Source of the DNA: Candidatus Obscuribacter sp.
GTDB lineage: Bacteria; Cyanobacteriota; Vampirovibrionia; Obscuribacterales; Obscuribacteraceae
Reading direction: 5' to 3'
DNA: 64,000 nucleotides
Assembly (NCBI GenBank): GCA_016718315.1
Contig: JADKDV010000013.1
Location: forward strand, 34,456 to 98,455
Below are positions 10,816 to 19,100 of this stretch, in pieces. How positions within the stretch are numbered: position 1 is the first letter of the stretch; each line of letters starts with the position of its first letter. The notes under the pieces are model-generated. The model did not search any database and was not told the DNA's origin. It was given only the letters and a program-made list of their open reading frames with translations. The translations under genes and the position numbers were made by a program.

Positions 10816-11817
10816 ATGTTTAACCTCAAGTTCTTGCCAGTACTCTCAGCCATCACTCTTGGCGTGGCTTTTAACGCAGCAGCTCTTGCTGCATCGCCCG
10901 GACCATGGCCCGGCAGCCCTCCGCAAGGTGGACCTGCTCCTGGCATGCCGGTTTCAACACTGAGAACACCTTTGATTCAAGGTCAACCTTCTGGCGCTCC
11001 ATTCCAACCGCCAATTGAAGGCGCACCGCCAGCCATTGGTGATGGACCAACACCTGTCGGCGTCACACCTGGTATGGGTGGACCCCCCACACTTTTGCCC
11101 TGGGTACCGGCTATTCCTGCTAACCAGATTGACAATAATTTTTCCGGTATTCCGCTGCCCGTAAGTCCTGCAGTAGTTTCGCCTCCTGGAGTACTTGGAC
11201 CAGCACTGACCGGTATCGTGCCTCAGTCACCATCAACACCAGGTGTTGACCCGGGCTCACTGCAAGCACCATTTGGCTCGTTTAACCCTGCTCAAGAAGT
11301 GAATATCATCCCCTCCGGCGGACTCGCTGGAACTGGTGGCTATTACACATCAATCCCGACAGTGCGTCGTGGTGGACAGGAAACCAGACAGTGGGACCTT
11401 AGAGGTCGTAACTCTATGATCGGCTTTGGTCCTGATGATGGCTCACAAGATAACGTTGAGAGACTTGGACCTTGGGCTGGTTGGGGTACCGTAACTGGTG
11501 TACCTACTGGTGATGGCTTGCGCCACAGTTCAATTGACCTGGGCGGCGGTATGAGATTCCAGGCTGGTGGTGACACAGTCATCCCTACTGGTTCAACTAT
11601 CCAAGACTTTGGTCTGTCTGCCACCAGAAACAACCCAATCGGAGCTTTGAGCGCTAACCAATCCTATGAATTTGGTCAAGGTCGCAGAAGAATACCTATG
11701 TATAGTTCGAAAACAACCGATTTCGGTCTGCCTTATACATTATTTTCACCTGCCAACGTAACTGCCCAAAAAACCGGTCAAAGACAGCTCCCGTCGGCAG
11801 TTATAACCAACTTTTAG
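10816..11817 (+). CDS. Exported Pro/Gly-rich protein (paralogue 2)
   Basis: AGGAG lies 7 bp before ATG 10816. A signal peptide (about residues 1-26, ending NAAALAA) precedes a Pro/Gly-rich mature protein of about 305 aa. Residues about 45-95 repeat the TLRTPLIQG...EGAPPAIGDG...VTPGMGGPPT block of the upstream gene. A later RRGGQETRQWDLRGRNS segment matches that protein's RWGGQTSRDLGRNS. This copy is about 80 aa longer, mainly through a Pro-rich middle. It starts only 33 bp after its paralogue, so the two are very probably cotranscribed. Function unknown; probably a secreted or surface protein. Confidence 0.72.
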   Translation: MFNLKFLPVLSAITLGVAFNAAALAASPGPWPGSPPQGGPAPGMPVSTLRTPLIQGQPSGAPFQPPIEGAPPAIGDGPTPVGVTPGMGGPPTLLPWVPAIPANQIDNNFSGIPLPVSPAVVSPPGVLGPALTGIVPQSPSTPGVDPGSLQAPFGSFNPAQEVNIIPSGGLAGTGGYYTSIPTVRRGGQETRQWDLRGRNSMIGFGPDDGSQDNVERLGPWAGWGTVTGVPTGDGLRHSSIDLGGGMRFQAGGDTVIPTGSTIQDFGLSATRNNPIGALSANQSYEFGQGRRRIPMYSSKTTDFGLPYTLFSPANVTAQKTGQRQLPSAVITNF

Positions 11818-11946
11818 TTGCAAAGAGCTTAGGGGGAGGGGGAATCTTCCCATAGCAATGGGAAATCCCCCGATTTCTATTCCCGATTGGATTTCGTATT
11901 GTATTCACACAAAGCGAAACGAACCCGCTAAACGGAAGCAAGAGTA

Positions 11947-12642
11947 ATGAAAAGCCAAGTAAGTCAAAACCAAATAGCCAAACTGGCAATGAGCTTTGTC
12001 CTTACCGCATGCGTGTTGACTCAAGTGAGCCTCCCCGCCTTTGCTCAAAACTACTCGCTAAGCGCTGAGCAAGATTCGTTTTTACCTCCAGAGGTTGTAC
12101 CGCTCGATCCACAAGTTGCACAAAAACTGGCTCAGAGCCAAGCTGCAGCTCGTGACATGGGTGGCATGAACGCCGGAGGAATGGCAACCAACATGAATGT
12201 CAGCGGTGACCCCATGCAAAACGGAAACGCCGGCAACACAACCTCCCAGCAGACTCGTCAAAACATCATGGATTCAATGATGAATCAAGGAAGTTTTCAA
12301 AACGAAGCTGCTAACCAACAAGTCCCAGGCATGGCAGCCCCCGGTGGTGCCACCAACTCTGGAACAAGCGACTGGATAATGCCCGGTCAAGATGGCAACT
12401 CTGCCAGCATGGCTTACGGTGGTGTCCAACAGACTCAAACCCTCTCCGCTCCTCCTCCAGTCCCAACCGTAAGAAGAGACATCAGAAGAGCCGGCATGAG
12501 TAACGCAGTCAGTGCAATCGCAGGGTTCGGAGCGGGAGCAGTCCTCGGAAGTGTGCTCCGCAGACCAAGCAATATGATGGGTCTCGGTGTTACAGGTTTG
12601 ATGCTCACAGGTTTCGGTTCACGTAACGCATTCCGCTTCTAG
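11947..12642 (+). CDS. Exported Met/Gln/Asn-rich protein with glycine-zipper tail
   Basis: A signal peptide (about residues 1-33, ending LPAFAQ) leads into a Met/Asn/Gly/Gln-rich region. The C-terminal 45 residues hold a Gly/Ala-rich hydrophobic segment (AVSAIAGFGAGAVLGSVLRR) followed by a second short one (MMGLGVTGLMLTGFG). Glycine-zipper tails of this kind commonly insert into or associate with membranes. It belongs to a run of five small exported proteins upstream of the T4SS genes. No family is recognised. The start at 11947 has AAGAG upstream. Confidence 0.7.
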   Translation: MKSQVSQNQIAKLAMSFVLTACVLTQVSLPAFAQNYSLSAEQDSFLPPEVVPLDPQVAQKLAQSQAAARDMGGMNAGGMATNMNVSGDPMQNGNAGNTTSQQTRQNIMDSMMNQGSFQNEAANQQVPGMAAPGGATNSGTSDWIMPGQDGNSASMAYGGVQQTQTLSAPPPVPTVRRDIRRAGMSNAVSAIAGFGAGAVLGSVLRRPSNMMGLGVTGLMLTGFGSRNAFRF

Positions 12643-12675
12643 TTTTAACCTCTCGGTTATTTCGGAGACAACTAA

Positions 12676-13293
12676 ATGAAAGTCCAAAGTTTTCTAATCG
12701 CTAGCCTGACAGTCGCCCTGGGCGCTGTAATTGCAAGTCCCGCAATGGCGCAGGAAGAAGCCCCTCGTAAGGATTCACGCTTTCACTTCGAGCCAAACGT
12801 ATACGGTGGCGAAAGAGGTGGTGCACGCAGAAGCAATCACTACAGTGGTCCTATCGGCACAGTCAGTCATGGTTCCGTTCCGAAAGGTATTTTCGGACAA
12901 GGTGTAAATCCAAGCATTTTCAACAGACCAGCACCAGTTGCTGCTGTCCCCCAAGTTCAAACTAATGTTTTCCCTCAAATCGTTGCCCAACAGCCAGTAC
13001 CTTTCCAAAACGTATTTGGCAAACCAATGACCGCAGCCCCAATGACTGCAAAACCTATGACTATGTCGCAAGTGCCAGCGCCTAAGTCAGCGCCCAGAAC
13101 CAGTTCTTCTAGAGCCGTGGCTGGTCGTGTTCTCTCTCCGAGACGATCAAATGGATTGGTCGCTCGCTCAGCTCCAATGATTCAAAGCATGCCTGGTTCC
13201 GGCTTCAAGCAAGGTACCTACATCCCGACATCATCTGGTGGTGGCTTCTCAAGCACAACTTCTGTAACCGGTGTAATCCACCAACAAAAGTAG
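12676..13293 (+). CDS. Exported basic, Pro/Ser-rich protein
   Basis: GGAG precedes ATG 12676. The signal peptide (about residues 1-25) ends SPAMAQ. The mature protein of about 180 aa is basic and rich in Pro, Ser, Val and Gln, with a small internal repeat (KPMTAAPMTAKPMTMS, about residues 116-131). It has no transmembrane segment after the signal and no recognised domain. It sits 34 bp after the glycine-zipper gene and is probably cotranscribed with it. A periplasmic or extracellular structural role is a guess based only on composition and context. Confidence 0.68.
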   Translation: MKVQSFLIASLTVALGAVIASPAMAQEEAPRKDSRFHFEPNVYGGERGGARRSNHYSGPIGTVSHGSVPKGIFGQGVNPSIFNRPAPVAAVPQVQTNVFPQIVAQQPVPFQNVFGKPMTAAPMTAKPMTMSQVPAPKSAPRTSSSRAVAGRVLSPRRSNGLVARSAPMIQSMPGSGFKQGTYIPTSSGGGFSSTTSVTGVIHQQK

Positions 13294-13358
13294 CGCTGGT
13301 ACGAACAACAAACAACAAACCCTTTCTCTAAAATAAGCACCCAATTAGGAGGTCCTCC

Positions 13359-13709
13359 ATGACTAAAGTTACATCCCTCGCCAAAAAAATCGCAGCTTCT
13401 CACTCTTTCAAAGTCGCAACCCGCGTGGGATTTCTGCTAGCTCCTCAACTGGTACTGATGGCAATCGGCGTATATGATCAAGCCGCTCATGCCCAAGGTC
13501 TAGTTGGCGCTCCAGTAGACCCCCGTTATGGTCAATCAAACGAAGTAGGTCAATTGGCTGACTACGGCTATGACACCGCAAGAGACATCTCCCGTGTTGT
13601 AACCGCTCTTTCGACAATTCCTTCTTCCCTAGCTGGTATGAAGATTGCCTTCGGTCAACGTGATGGTGGTGAAGCCGCTATGAACGTAGCAAAAGGTCTA
13701 GCGGAGTAA
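13359..13709 (+). CDS. Small exported protein, candidate pilin-like subunit
   Basis: This 116-aa protein has the best ribosome-binding site in the run (AGGAGG, 6 bp before the ATG), which suggests high expression. The hydrophobic N-terminus (VGFLLAPQLVLMAIGVYDQAAHAQ) looks like a signal sequence cleaved near AHA. The remaining 70 aa include an amphipathic segment (RVVTALSTIPSSLAGMKIAFG) and a Gly/Ala-rich end. Size, export signal and position upstream of virB-like genes fit a VirB2-type pilin, but the usual second membrane helix is weak, so this is tentative. Its last three codons (GCG GAG TAA) are also the start of a 47-bp tandem repeat array. Confidence 0.6.
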   Translation: MTKVTSLAKKIAASHSFKVATRVGFLLAPQLVLMAIGVYDQAAHAQGLVGAPVDPRYGQSNEVGQLADYGYDTARDISRVVTALSTIPSSLAGMKIAFGQRDGGEAAMNVAKGLAE

Positions 13710-14013
13710 GAAAAAGAGCAGTATTGCTGACAGAGGTAAGGAGTGGAGCGGAGTAAGAAAAAGAGCAGTATTGCTGACAGAGGTAAGGAGTGGAGCGGAG
13801 TAAGAAAAAGAGCAGTATTGCTGACAGAGGTAAGGGGTGGAGCGGAGTAAGAAAAAGAGCAGTTTTACTGACAGAGGTAAGGGATGGGCAGGAGTAAGAA
13901 AAAGAGCAGTTTTACTGACAGAGGTGAGGGATGGGCAGGAGTAAGAAAAAGAGTAGTTTTACTGACAGAGGTGAGGGATGGGCAGGAGTAAGAAAAAGAG
14001 CAGTATTGCTGAC
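13701..14013. repeat. 47-bp tandem repeat, 6.7 copies
   Basis: Units begin at 13701, 13748, 13795, 13842, 13889, 13936 and 13983 (partial). The first three are nearly identical; the later ones share changes (GTATTG to GTTTTA, GCGGAG to CAGGAG). The unit is purine-rich (GAGTAAGAAAAAGAGCAG) and includes the stop codon of the pilin-like gene. Since 47 is not a multiple of three, the array is not coding. Clustered changes indicate stepwise expansion. Confidence 0.95.
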
Positions 14014-14070
14014 TGAACTAAATTGTGACGCCAGGTGCTCATGTAAGGTTCGGATTTTGTATCTCCAAGC

Positions 14071-14100
14071 CCGCCTGGGATGGGGGTTGCCACAAAGACA
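14071..14100 (+). repeat. Leader repeat, copy 1
   Basis: The segment CCGCCTGGGATGGGGGTTGC followed by CACAAAGACA is repeated almost exactly at 14672-14702 and more loosely at 15994-16022. Each copy lies upstream of a gene carrying the same VirB6-type N-terminal module. It was probably duplicated with the genes and may be a shared untranslated regulatory element. Confidence 0.7.
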
Positions 14101-14163
14101 TACAAAGTAGGATCGCGTACATTTAAAAAATGAAAGTGTTATATCGACAGGGAAGTCGTGTAG

Positions 14164-14598
14164 ATGGAAATTTGCTGCGGAGAATTTGGCTATCGAAGGG
14201 TGCTCATTGCTGTCTCCTGGTCCCTGGCTGCGCCGATTTTGCTGTTAGTAGTTGCTGGAATTACAAGACCGCCACAGAGCCAATCTGACAATTGCCATCT
14301 CAGTTGTTCGACGGCGGTAGATTTACCCGCAAGGAACATGAACTCAAGATCGCTGGAATACAACGTGCCCACTAAGATAACGAGTCTTGTTAGGCAACAA
14401 GCGGCTTTGAATACTACTCAAATAGCTCAAAGTGTCGAACAGAAGCTTTGGCCCGCGCTCGGTGCTCCAGAAACTATTGGACCGGATTTCTTTGGACAAG
14501 AAGATGTGATTGCGAATCTAATATCAGCATATGAGATCAAGCTGCGACGGTTCTTAGCTCCTCTTGCCAGTTGCAGCAAGCATCCTCTACTGGACTAA
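14164..14598 (+). CDS. Truncated VirB6 N-terminal-module protein, copy 1
   Basis: This 144-aa protein has an N-terminal hydrophobic anchor (residues about 13-33) and a module ending NTTQIAQSVEQKLWPALG. It matches the N-terminal part of the giant VirB6-like protein encoded from 16110 (NTTQVAQSVEQKLWPAFG). It then diverges and stops before any of the VirB6 membrane helices. It is the first of three tandem short relatives. It could be a secreted or membrane-tethered accessory protein, or a decaying duplicate. GGGAAG lies about 9 bp before the ATG. Relationship by sequence is clear; function is not. Confidence 0.65.
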   Translation: MEICCGEFGYRRVLIAVSWSLAAPILLLVVAGITRPPQSQSDNCHLSCSTAVDLPARNMNSRSLEYNVPTKITSLVRQQAALNTTQIAQSVEQKLWPALGAPETIGPDFFGQEDVIANLISAYEIKLRRFLAPLASCSKHPLLD

Positions 14599-14671
14599 GT
14601 ACCTAGATTTTTTAAGCGACTCTAGTGGTCAAACCATGGACCCCAAGCAAACATCAATTTGTTTGGCCAAA

Positions 14672-14702
14672 CCCGCCTGGGATGGGGATTGCCACAAAGA
14701 CA
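14672..14702 (+). repeat. Leader repeat, copy 2
   Basis: The segment reads CCCGCCTGGGATGGGGATTG then CCACAAAGACA, identical to copy 1 except for one base in the shared core. It lies about 65 bp upstream of the second truncated VirB6-module gene. The preceding frame runs through it, but its conservation upstream of separate genes argues that it is untranslated. Confidence 0.7.
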
Positions 14703-14768
14703 AAAGTTGCATTGGCGCTTAGACTAATGATGGAAGTGTGTGTAAAAGTATCACTGAGACTTGGATTG

Positions 14769-15308
14769 ATGAAAGATACAAAGACAAAATCCATGACCCG
14801 ACGCAAATGGCAAATTTGTCTGGCTCTTGCCGCGCTTACTCCAACTCTTGCCATAGTTGCGGCAGTTGGAGCTGTTCTATGGCTCGGTAACGATGATGAT
14901 CAGAGCAAATCTTTGAGTAGTAGTAATCGCCAATACTCGCGTCTGGTGATGGTTGCAAAAATTGAGTGCTTGCGTAAAAAGAGCAAAGCATTTCACGATG
15001 TACTCAATGCCGATAAAGTCAGTCTTGTGCAACAGCAAGCGTCAATGGCAGTACCTCAACTGGCTCAAACGATAGAGCAAAAGCTCTGGCCAGCATTTGG
15101 CTCCTACAACGATGTTTATCAAGGACTTAGTTACTTTGGCGGATATTTGGGTGATGAGTTTGACATGAAATTCAATCAGGTTTTCCCAAAGATTACACCG
15201 CCGTTTTTAATCCTCGATGGCTTGCGATATTCCTGCCTCGATAAATGTCTCAAACTCCAGCGCAACATCAGCGACTGGAGCCGAACAACAACAAAAGTAT
15301 CTCGCTAA
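14769..15308 (+). CDS. Truncated VirB6 N-terminal-module protein, copy 2
   Basis: From ATG 14769 (MKDTKTKSMTRRKW) the protein is about 179 aa: a membrane anchor (LALAALTPTLAIVAAVGAVLW), a polar linker, then the module QLAQTIEQKLWPAFGSYNDV followed by YQGLSYFGG. This copy keeps the longest match to the giant protein's KLWPAFGSYNDVYQGLSAFWG segment. It ends with an unrelated basic tail. The start is uncertain because no strong ribosome-binding site is present; an in-frame frame extends back to 14625 across the leader repeat. Probably a duplicate of the VirB6 gene's 5' part, retained as a short membrane-anchored protein. Confidence 0.6.
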   Translation: MKDTKTKSMTRRKWQICLALAALTPTLAIVAAVGAVLWLGNDDDQSKSLSSSNRQYSRLVMVAKIECLRKKSKAFHDVLNADKVSLVQQQASMAVPQLAQTIEQKLWPAFGSYNDVYQGLSYFGGYLGDEFDMKFNQVFPKITPPFLILDGLRYSCLDKCLKLQRNISDWSRTTTKVSR

Positions 15309-15327
15309 TGCATCCAGGAGAAATAGC

Positions 15328-15786
15328 TTGAACCCTCGATTGACCTGGATGCTTTCAAATCGCATCTTTTTGACTACTTTAGCCTCTATTTGCTGCTTGT
15401 ATGGTTTGGTGCAGTTGAAGGCGCATGGCTACAGTGCAGACAAAATCAGCCAGTCGCGTCCGTTGTATGAATATAGCAATGAGCAATTGTCTCAACCCTC
15501 TGAACAACTTCCTTTCCCCGGCGCTGACTTTTCGGTGGTCAACCAGAATTCTTCGAGTCTTGCGCAAGAGCAATGTCTGGGCAACACGACCCAGATAGCA
15601 CAAATGTTGGATGCAAAGTTATCTCCGGTCCCTTTTCCCGATAGCAAAGATTATGATGGACTATCTTCCTTTGGCTCAGATGACATCGTCTCAAACTTTA
15701 TTGACAATTTTGGCAGCTACCTCCAGCTCAAGCTGCATGACATATACGGTCTGCTATGGCCAGGACACAAAAATCCACAAGTATGA
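15328..15786 (+). CDS. Truncated VirB6 N-terminal-module protein, copy 3
   Basis: The start is taken as TTG 15328 because AGGAG lies 7 bp before it; the longer in-frame ORF from 15217 would overlap the previous gene. The product (152 aa) has an N-terminal hydrophobic segment (IFLTTLASICCLYGLVQL), a polar linker, and a divergent module NTTQIAQMLDAKLSPVPFPD then DYDGLSSFGSDDIVSNFIDN. The giant protein has YQGLSAFWGDDIISNFFANI at the equivalent place, so this copy preserves more of the C-terminal side than the others. It stops before the membrane domain. Function unknown. Confidence 0.62.
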   Translation: MNPRLTWMLSNRIFLTTLASICCLYGLVQLKAHGYSADKISQSRPLYEYSNEQLSQPSEQLPFPGADFSVVNQNSSSLAQEQCLGNTTQIAQMLDAKLSPVPFPDSKDYDGLSSFGSDDIVSNFIDNFGSYLQLKLHDIYGLLWPGHKNPQV

Positions 15787-15993
15787 ATTCCTGCCTGTTT
15801 TCAACTCATCCAAGGTAGAGGGGGAGCTATTTGACCGCCATTGCGCTAGCACAGGCGGCAAATAGTTTCCCCTCTACCCATAAGTCAAAACCCCCAATTC
15901 ATCCTTGGATACAGCTCTCCGTATATAGAATCAGCCCGAAGTATGTCCGCTGCCATATTCTTTGCATCCAAAAGATTAAAAACTGCCAGATTT

Positions 15994-16022
15994 CCCGTCA
16001 GGATGGGAATAACCACACAGAC
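15994..16022 (+). repeat. Leader repeat, copy 3 (divergent)
   Basis: CCCGTCAGGATGGGAATAAC then CACACAGACA aligns with copies 1 and 2 (shared CCCGYC, GGATGGG, CCACA, AGACA). It lies about 90 bp before the proposed start of the giant VirB6-like gene. This supports an untranslated leader and a start near 16110 rather than 15831. Confidence 0.5.
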
Positions 16023-16109
16023 AAGACTCGCATAAAGGCTTACATTGTTGTCCACAAGACACCCCTCGTTGATCTTGCATCGCTTTTCTTTCTCAGAAGT
16101 AAAATAAAA

Positions 16110-19100
16110 GTGGATAACGGCATCTCGACTAAATCAAAAACCAGCCCCGGCAAGCGTCTGTCCGCCATAATAGCGGCACTATTCACGCTTGCTTTGTTTG
16201 TCTTTAACTCAGCAGCTCTAGCGCAGACTCAGTTGCCTATTCCTGGTGGGGATTTCGGTAACAATCCACCTGGTCAATCCGACGTTGACTTGAGTCAGGG
16301 TGCTGGTCAGACACAGGCTACAGCTGAGCGTATTTATGACGCTCCTGGTCAAACCACTCTTGTACGCGAGCAAGCAGAACAAAACACTACCCAGGTCGCT
16401 CAAAGTGTAGAGCAAAAGCTATGGCCTGCTTTTGGTAGTTACAACGATGTCTATCAAGGTTTGTCGGCTTTCTGGGGCGACGATATCATCTCCAACTTCT
16501 TTGCCAATATCGGTCAATTGATTGGTAAATGGCTATCAGAATTCATCAACGGCTGGATTGCTGATGCTGTGCAGTTTCTCACAGGATTCTTGCGGATATT
16601 TGTACTCAACCCAAACATCGCCACCAACGGTCTTGCTGCTAGCGGTGGACCGGCTGACGATATTTCACCTTATATCAGACAAGGCGCAGACATCATGTAC
16701 GGCATCGCCGTCGATCTCTTGCTCTTGCTCTTTATCATGTGCATCTGGAAGTACTGGGCTGATGCTGCCTGGAGAGGCGGCGGCAACCTCATGGGTGCTG
16801 TTGGACGTTTGATTTTTACAGCTGGTTTGATGCTCGCCTGGCCCACTATATACGCCTTCGAAATTCAAATCACCAACGAAATGATCAAGGCCGTTTATTT
16901 TAACTCTGCTGACCAGGTCGCCATGCTCGATGCTGCTATGGCAGCCGCTGTCAAAGCCGGTCTTGTGGCTGGTGCTGGACTGTTGGCTAATGCTACTGCA
17001 CCAATTGGCGGTCAGGTTTTTGGTGGTCTTTTGGCTGGTGGCGCTGGCGGTATCGTCTTAGGTACAGTCGGTGGCTTTGTTGCCTTTGTTGGATTGATCA
17101 TATATTTGATTGTCGGTGGCATCCTGGTTGCTGAGCTTATCTACATCCTGGTGCTCAAAGCAATTCAGACTGCACTACTTTGCGCTCAATATATGTTTGC
17201 GCCAATCTTCCTTGTGTTTTTTGCACTACCCGACACCGAAAACGTCACTTCCGGATTTGTCCGTTCTTTTGTTGAGGTCAGTCTCTGGACCTTTGTCTGG
17301 GTCGGCATGCTCAAGATTTTAGTTGTTGTTGTGCTGTCCGATTTTAACCCCTGGGGCAAAATCGTCATGGCAGTCGGCGTCTTGCAATTGATGATTCAAG
17401 TGCCATCCTTCCTGGCTAGAGCCCAGATTTCTCCGATGTCTGACTTTGTCTCTGCCGGTCTGGTTACTGGTGGCATCCTTGGTGCTGGTAAGGCCTTGTC
17501 CAATGTCGTCAGCAACCGTGGTATGCACCTTGCTAACGCCATCGGTAACTTTGGTTTTGCTGGAGCCAAAGGCGCTCCCAAATCTCAGAGCGTCGATCTC
17601 AATAGCCCCAACGATGTAGCTAACCCAGACCTCCTCAAAAAGCAACGTCAGGCCAGCTCTACTGGTAATGTCGATGGACAGGGTCAAAAGCTCAATCCTG
17701 CTGATGAGGCCAAGAAAAAGGCCGATGAGGCTAAAAAAGCAGAAGCTGCTAAAAATGGACCTGAAGCCAAGAAAGATAAGAACGGCAACCCCATGGGGAC
17801 TCCGCCCGGACAGGCTGCTGCTCTCAATGCTGATGGCACACCAAAGACACCAGCCGAAGCTGAAGCCGCCAAACAGAAGCAAGCAGAAATGGCAGCAATG
17901 CTTGGTCAAAAATTAGCTGACCGCAATGCTACCGGTACTCCTGGCGCGACACCTCCGAAGGCAAGTGATCCAGCCAGTGCAGCCAATCTGGCCAGCACCA
18001 CTGGTGTCACACCACCAGGCACTGGCGCTAGTGCTGGCAATGGCACAGGCGCTGGTTCTGGCGCAGGTACTGTGCCCGGAGCCAATCCCACTGGTGCCAA
18101 GCTTGACCCTGCAGCGACTGCCGCTGCTGCGGCTGCTGCACTGGCTGCCAAAAATAACACTGGCGTGCCTAAGACTGGCGATCCTGGCGCTCTTGAGGGC
18201 AAGACTGACGCAACTGTAAAAAACAAAGCTGATGGTGCCAATGCTGCCACGACCAATGCTAACAATGGCAAACCGCTCACACCAGAGGACGCAGCCAAGG
18301 CTGCTGCTGCCAATGCTGCTCTCAATCCTGGTCTGACACCTCCAGGTGCCAAGCCCAAGGATGGTCAAGTTGAAGTAGAAGGCACGAGCACTCCCGCTGG
18401 TGGCGTTGCTGGCGCTCAGGCTGGTAAACTCAATACTGCTACTGGCGATCCTGCCAAAGGCAATACTCCAGGTCAACTGGCCGCAGACGGTGACAAGTCA
18501 ACCATCAAGGCTCCTGGTGCTACTCCCGGTGGTGCCGCACTCAATACCGCCGGAGCGCCTGCCGATACCAATGTTGTGCAAAAACCTGGCATCACACCAG
18601 CTAACGCAGTACCACCAGGCAATTCAGCTCAACTAGCCGAAGCCGCTAAGGGTATCAACCGTGGCACAGCTGACTTCACCACCAAAGCAGGTAGCAGTGA
18701 CGTTACCGTAGAAGGTGATGCTGGTGCTCCACTCAGTCAAGTAACTAATAAGGATGCTGGCAAGATTGTCGGCAATACTGCCGCTCCAATTGTTGGTGGC
18801 GCTATCCTGGGCGCTGGTGCTGCTATAGTCGGCGCCAAACTGGCTGGTCAAGGTCAACAACCTGGCGCCAATGTCAACGCTGAGACAACCACAAACATCA
18901 ATCAAGTACCCGGCCAAAACGGCAATGTTAATCCGCAGCTAGGAGCTAACGGTTTACCTATTAATCCTGCTGCCTTGACTGGCGCTGCAGCTAATGCTGG
19001 CGGTCAACTCAAGACTCCCGGTGCTACAACTGATGTCAATGTAGAGAGTGATCCAAACAATCCTAACAACCCTGGACAAGTAACAACCAGTGCCACTGGA

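Noticed and set aside
13701..14013. Possible CRISPR array
   Set aside because: The 47-bp units are contiguous, with no unique spacers, so this is a tandem repeat.
15831..16109. N-terminal extension of the giant VirB6-like protein
   Set aside because: It contains the leader repeat that is untranslated in sister genes, and it would place about 90 residues before a normal signal peptide.
17319..18476. Long minus-strand ORFs antisense to the giant VirB6-like gene
   Set aside because: They mirror the Ala/Gly-rich codon pattern of the sense gene, have no ribosome-binding site and no recognisable domain.
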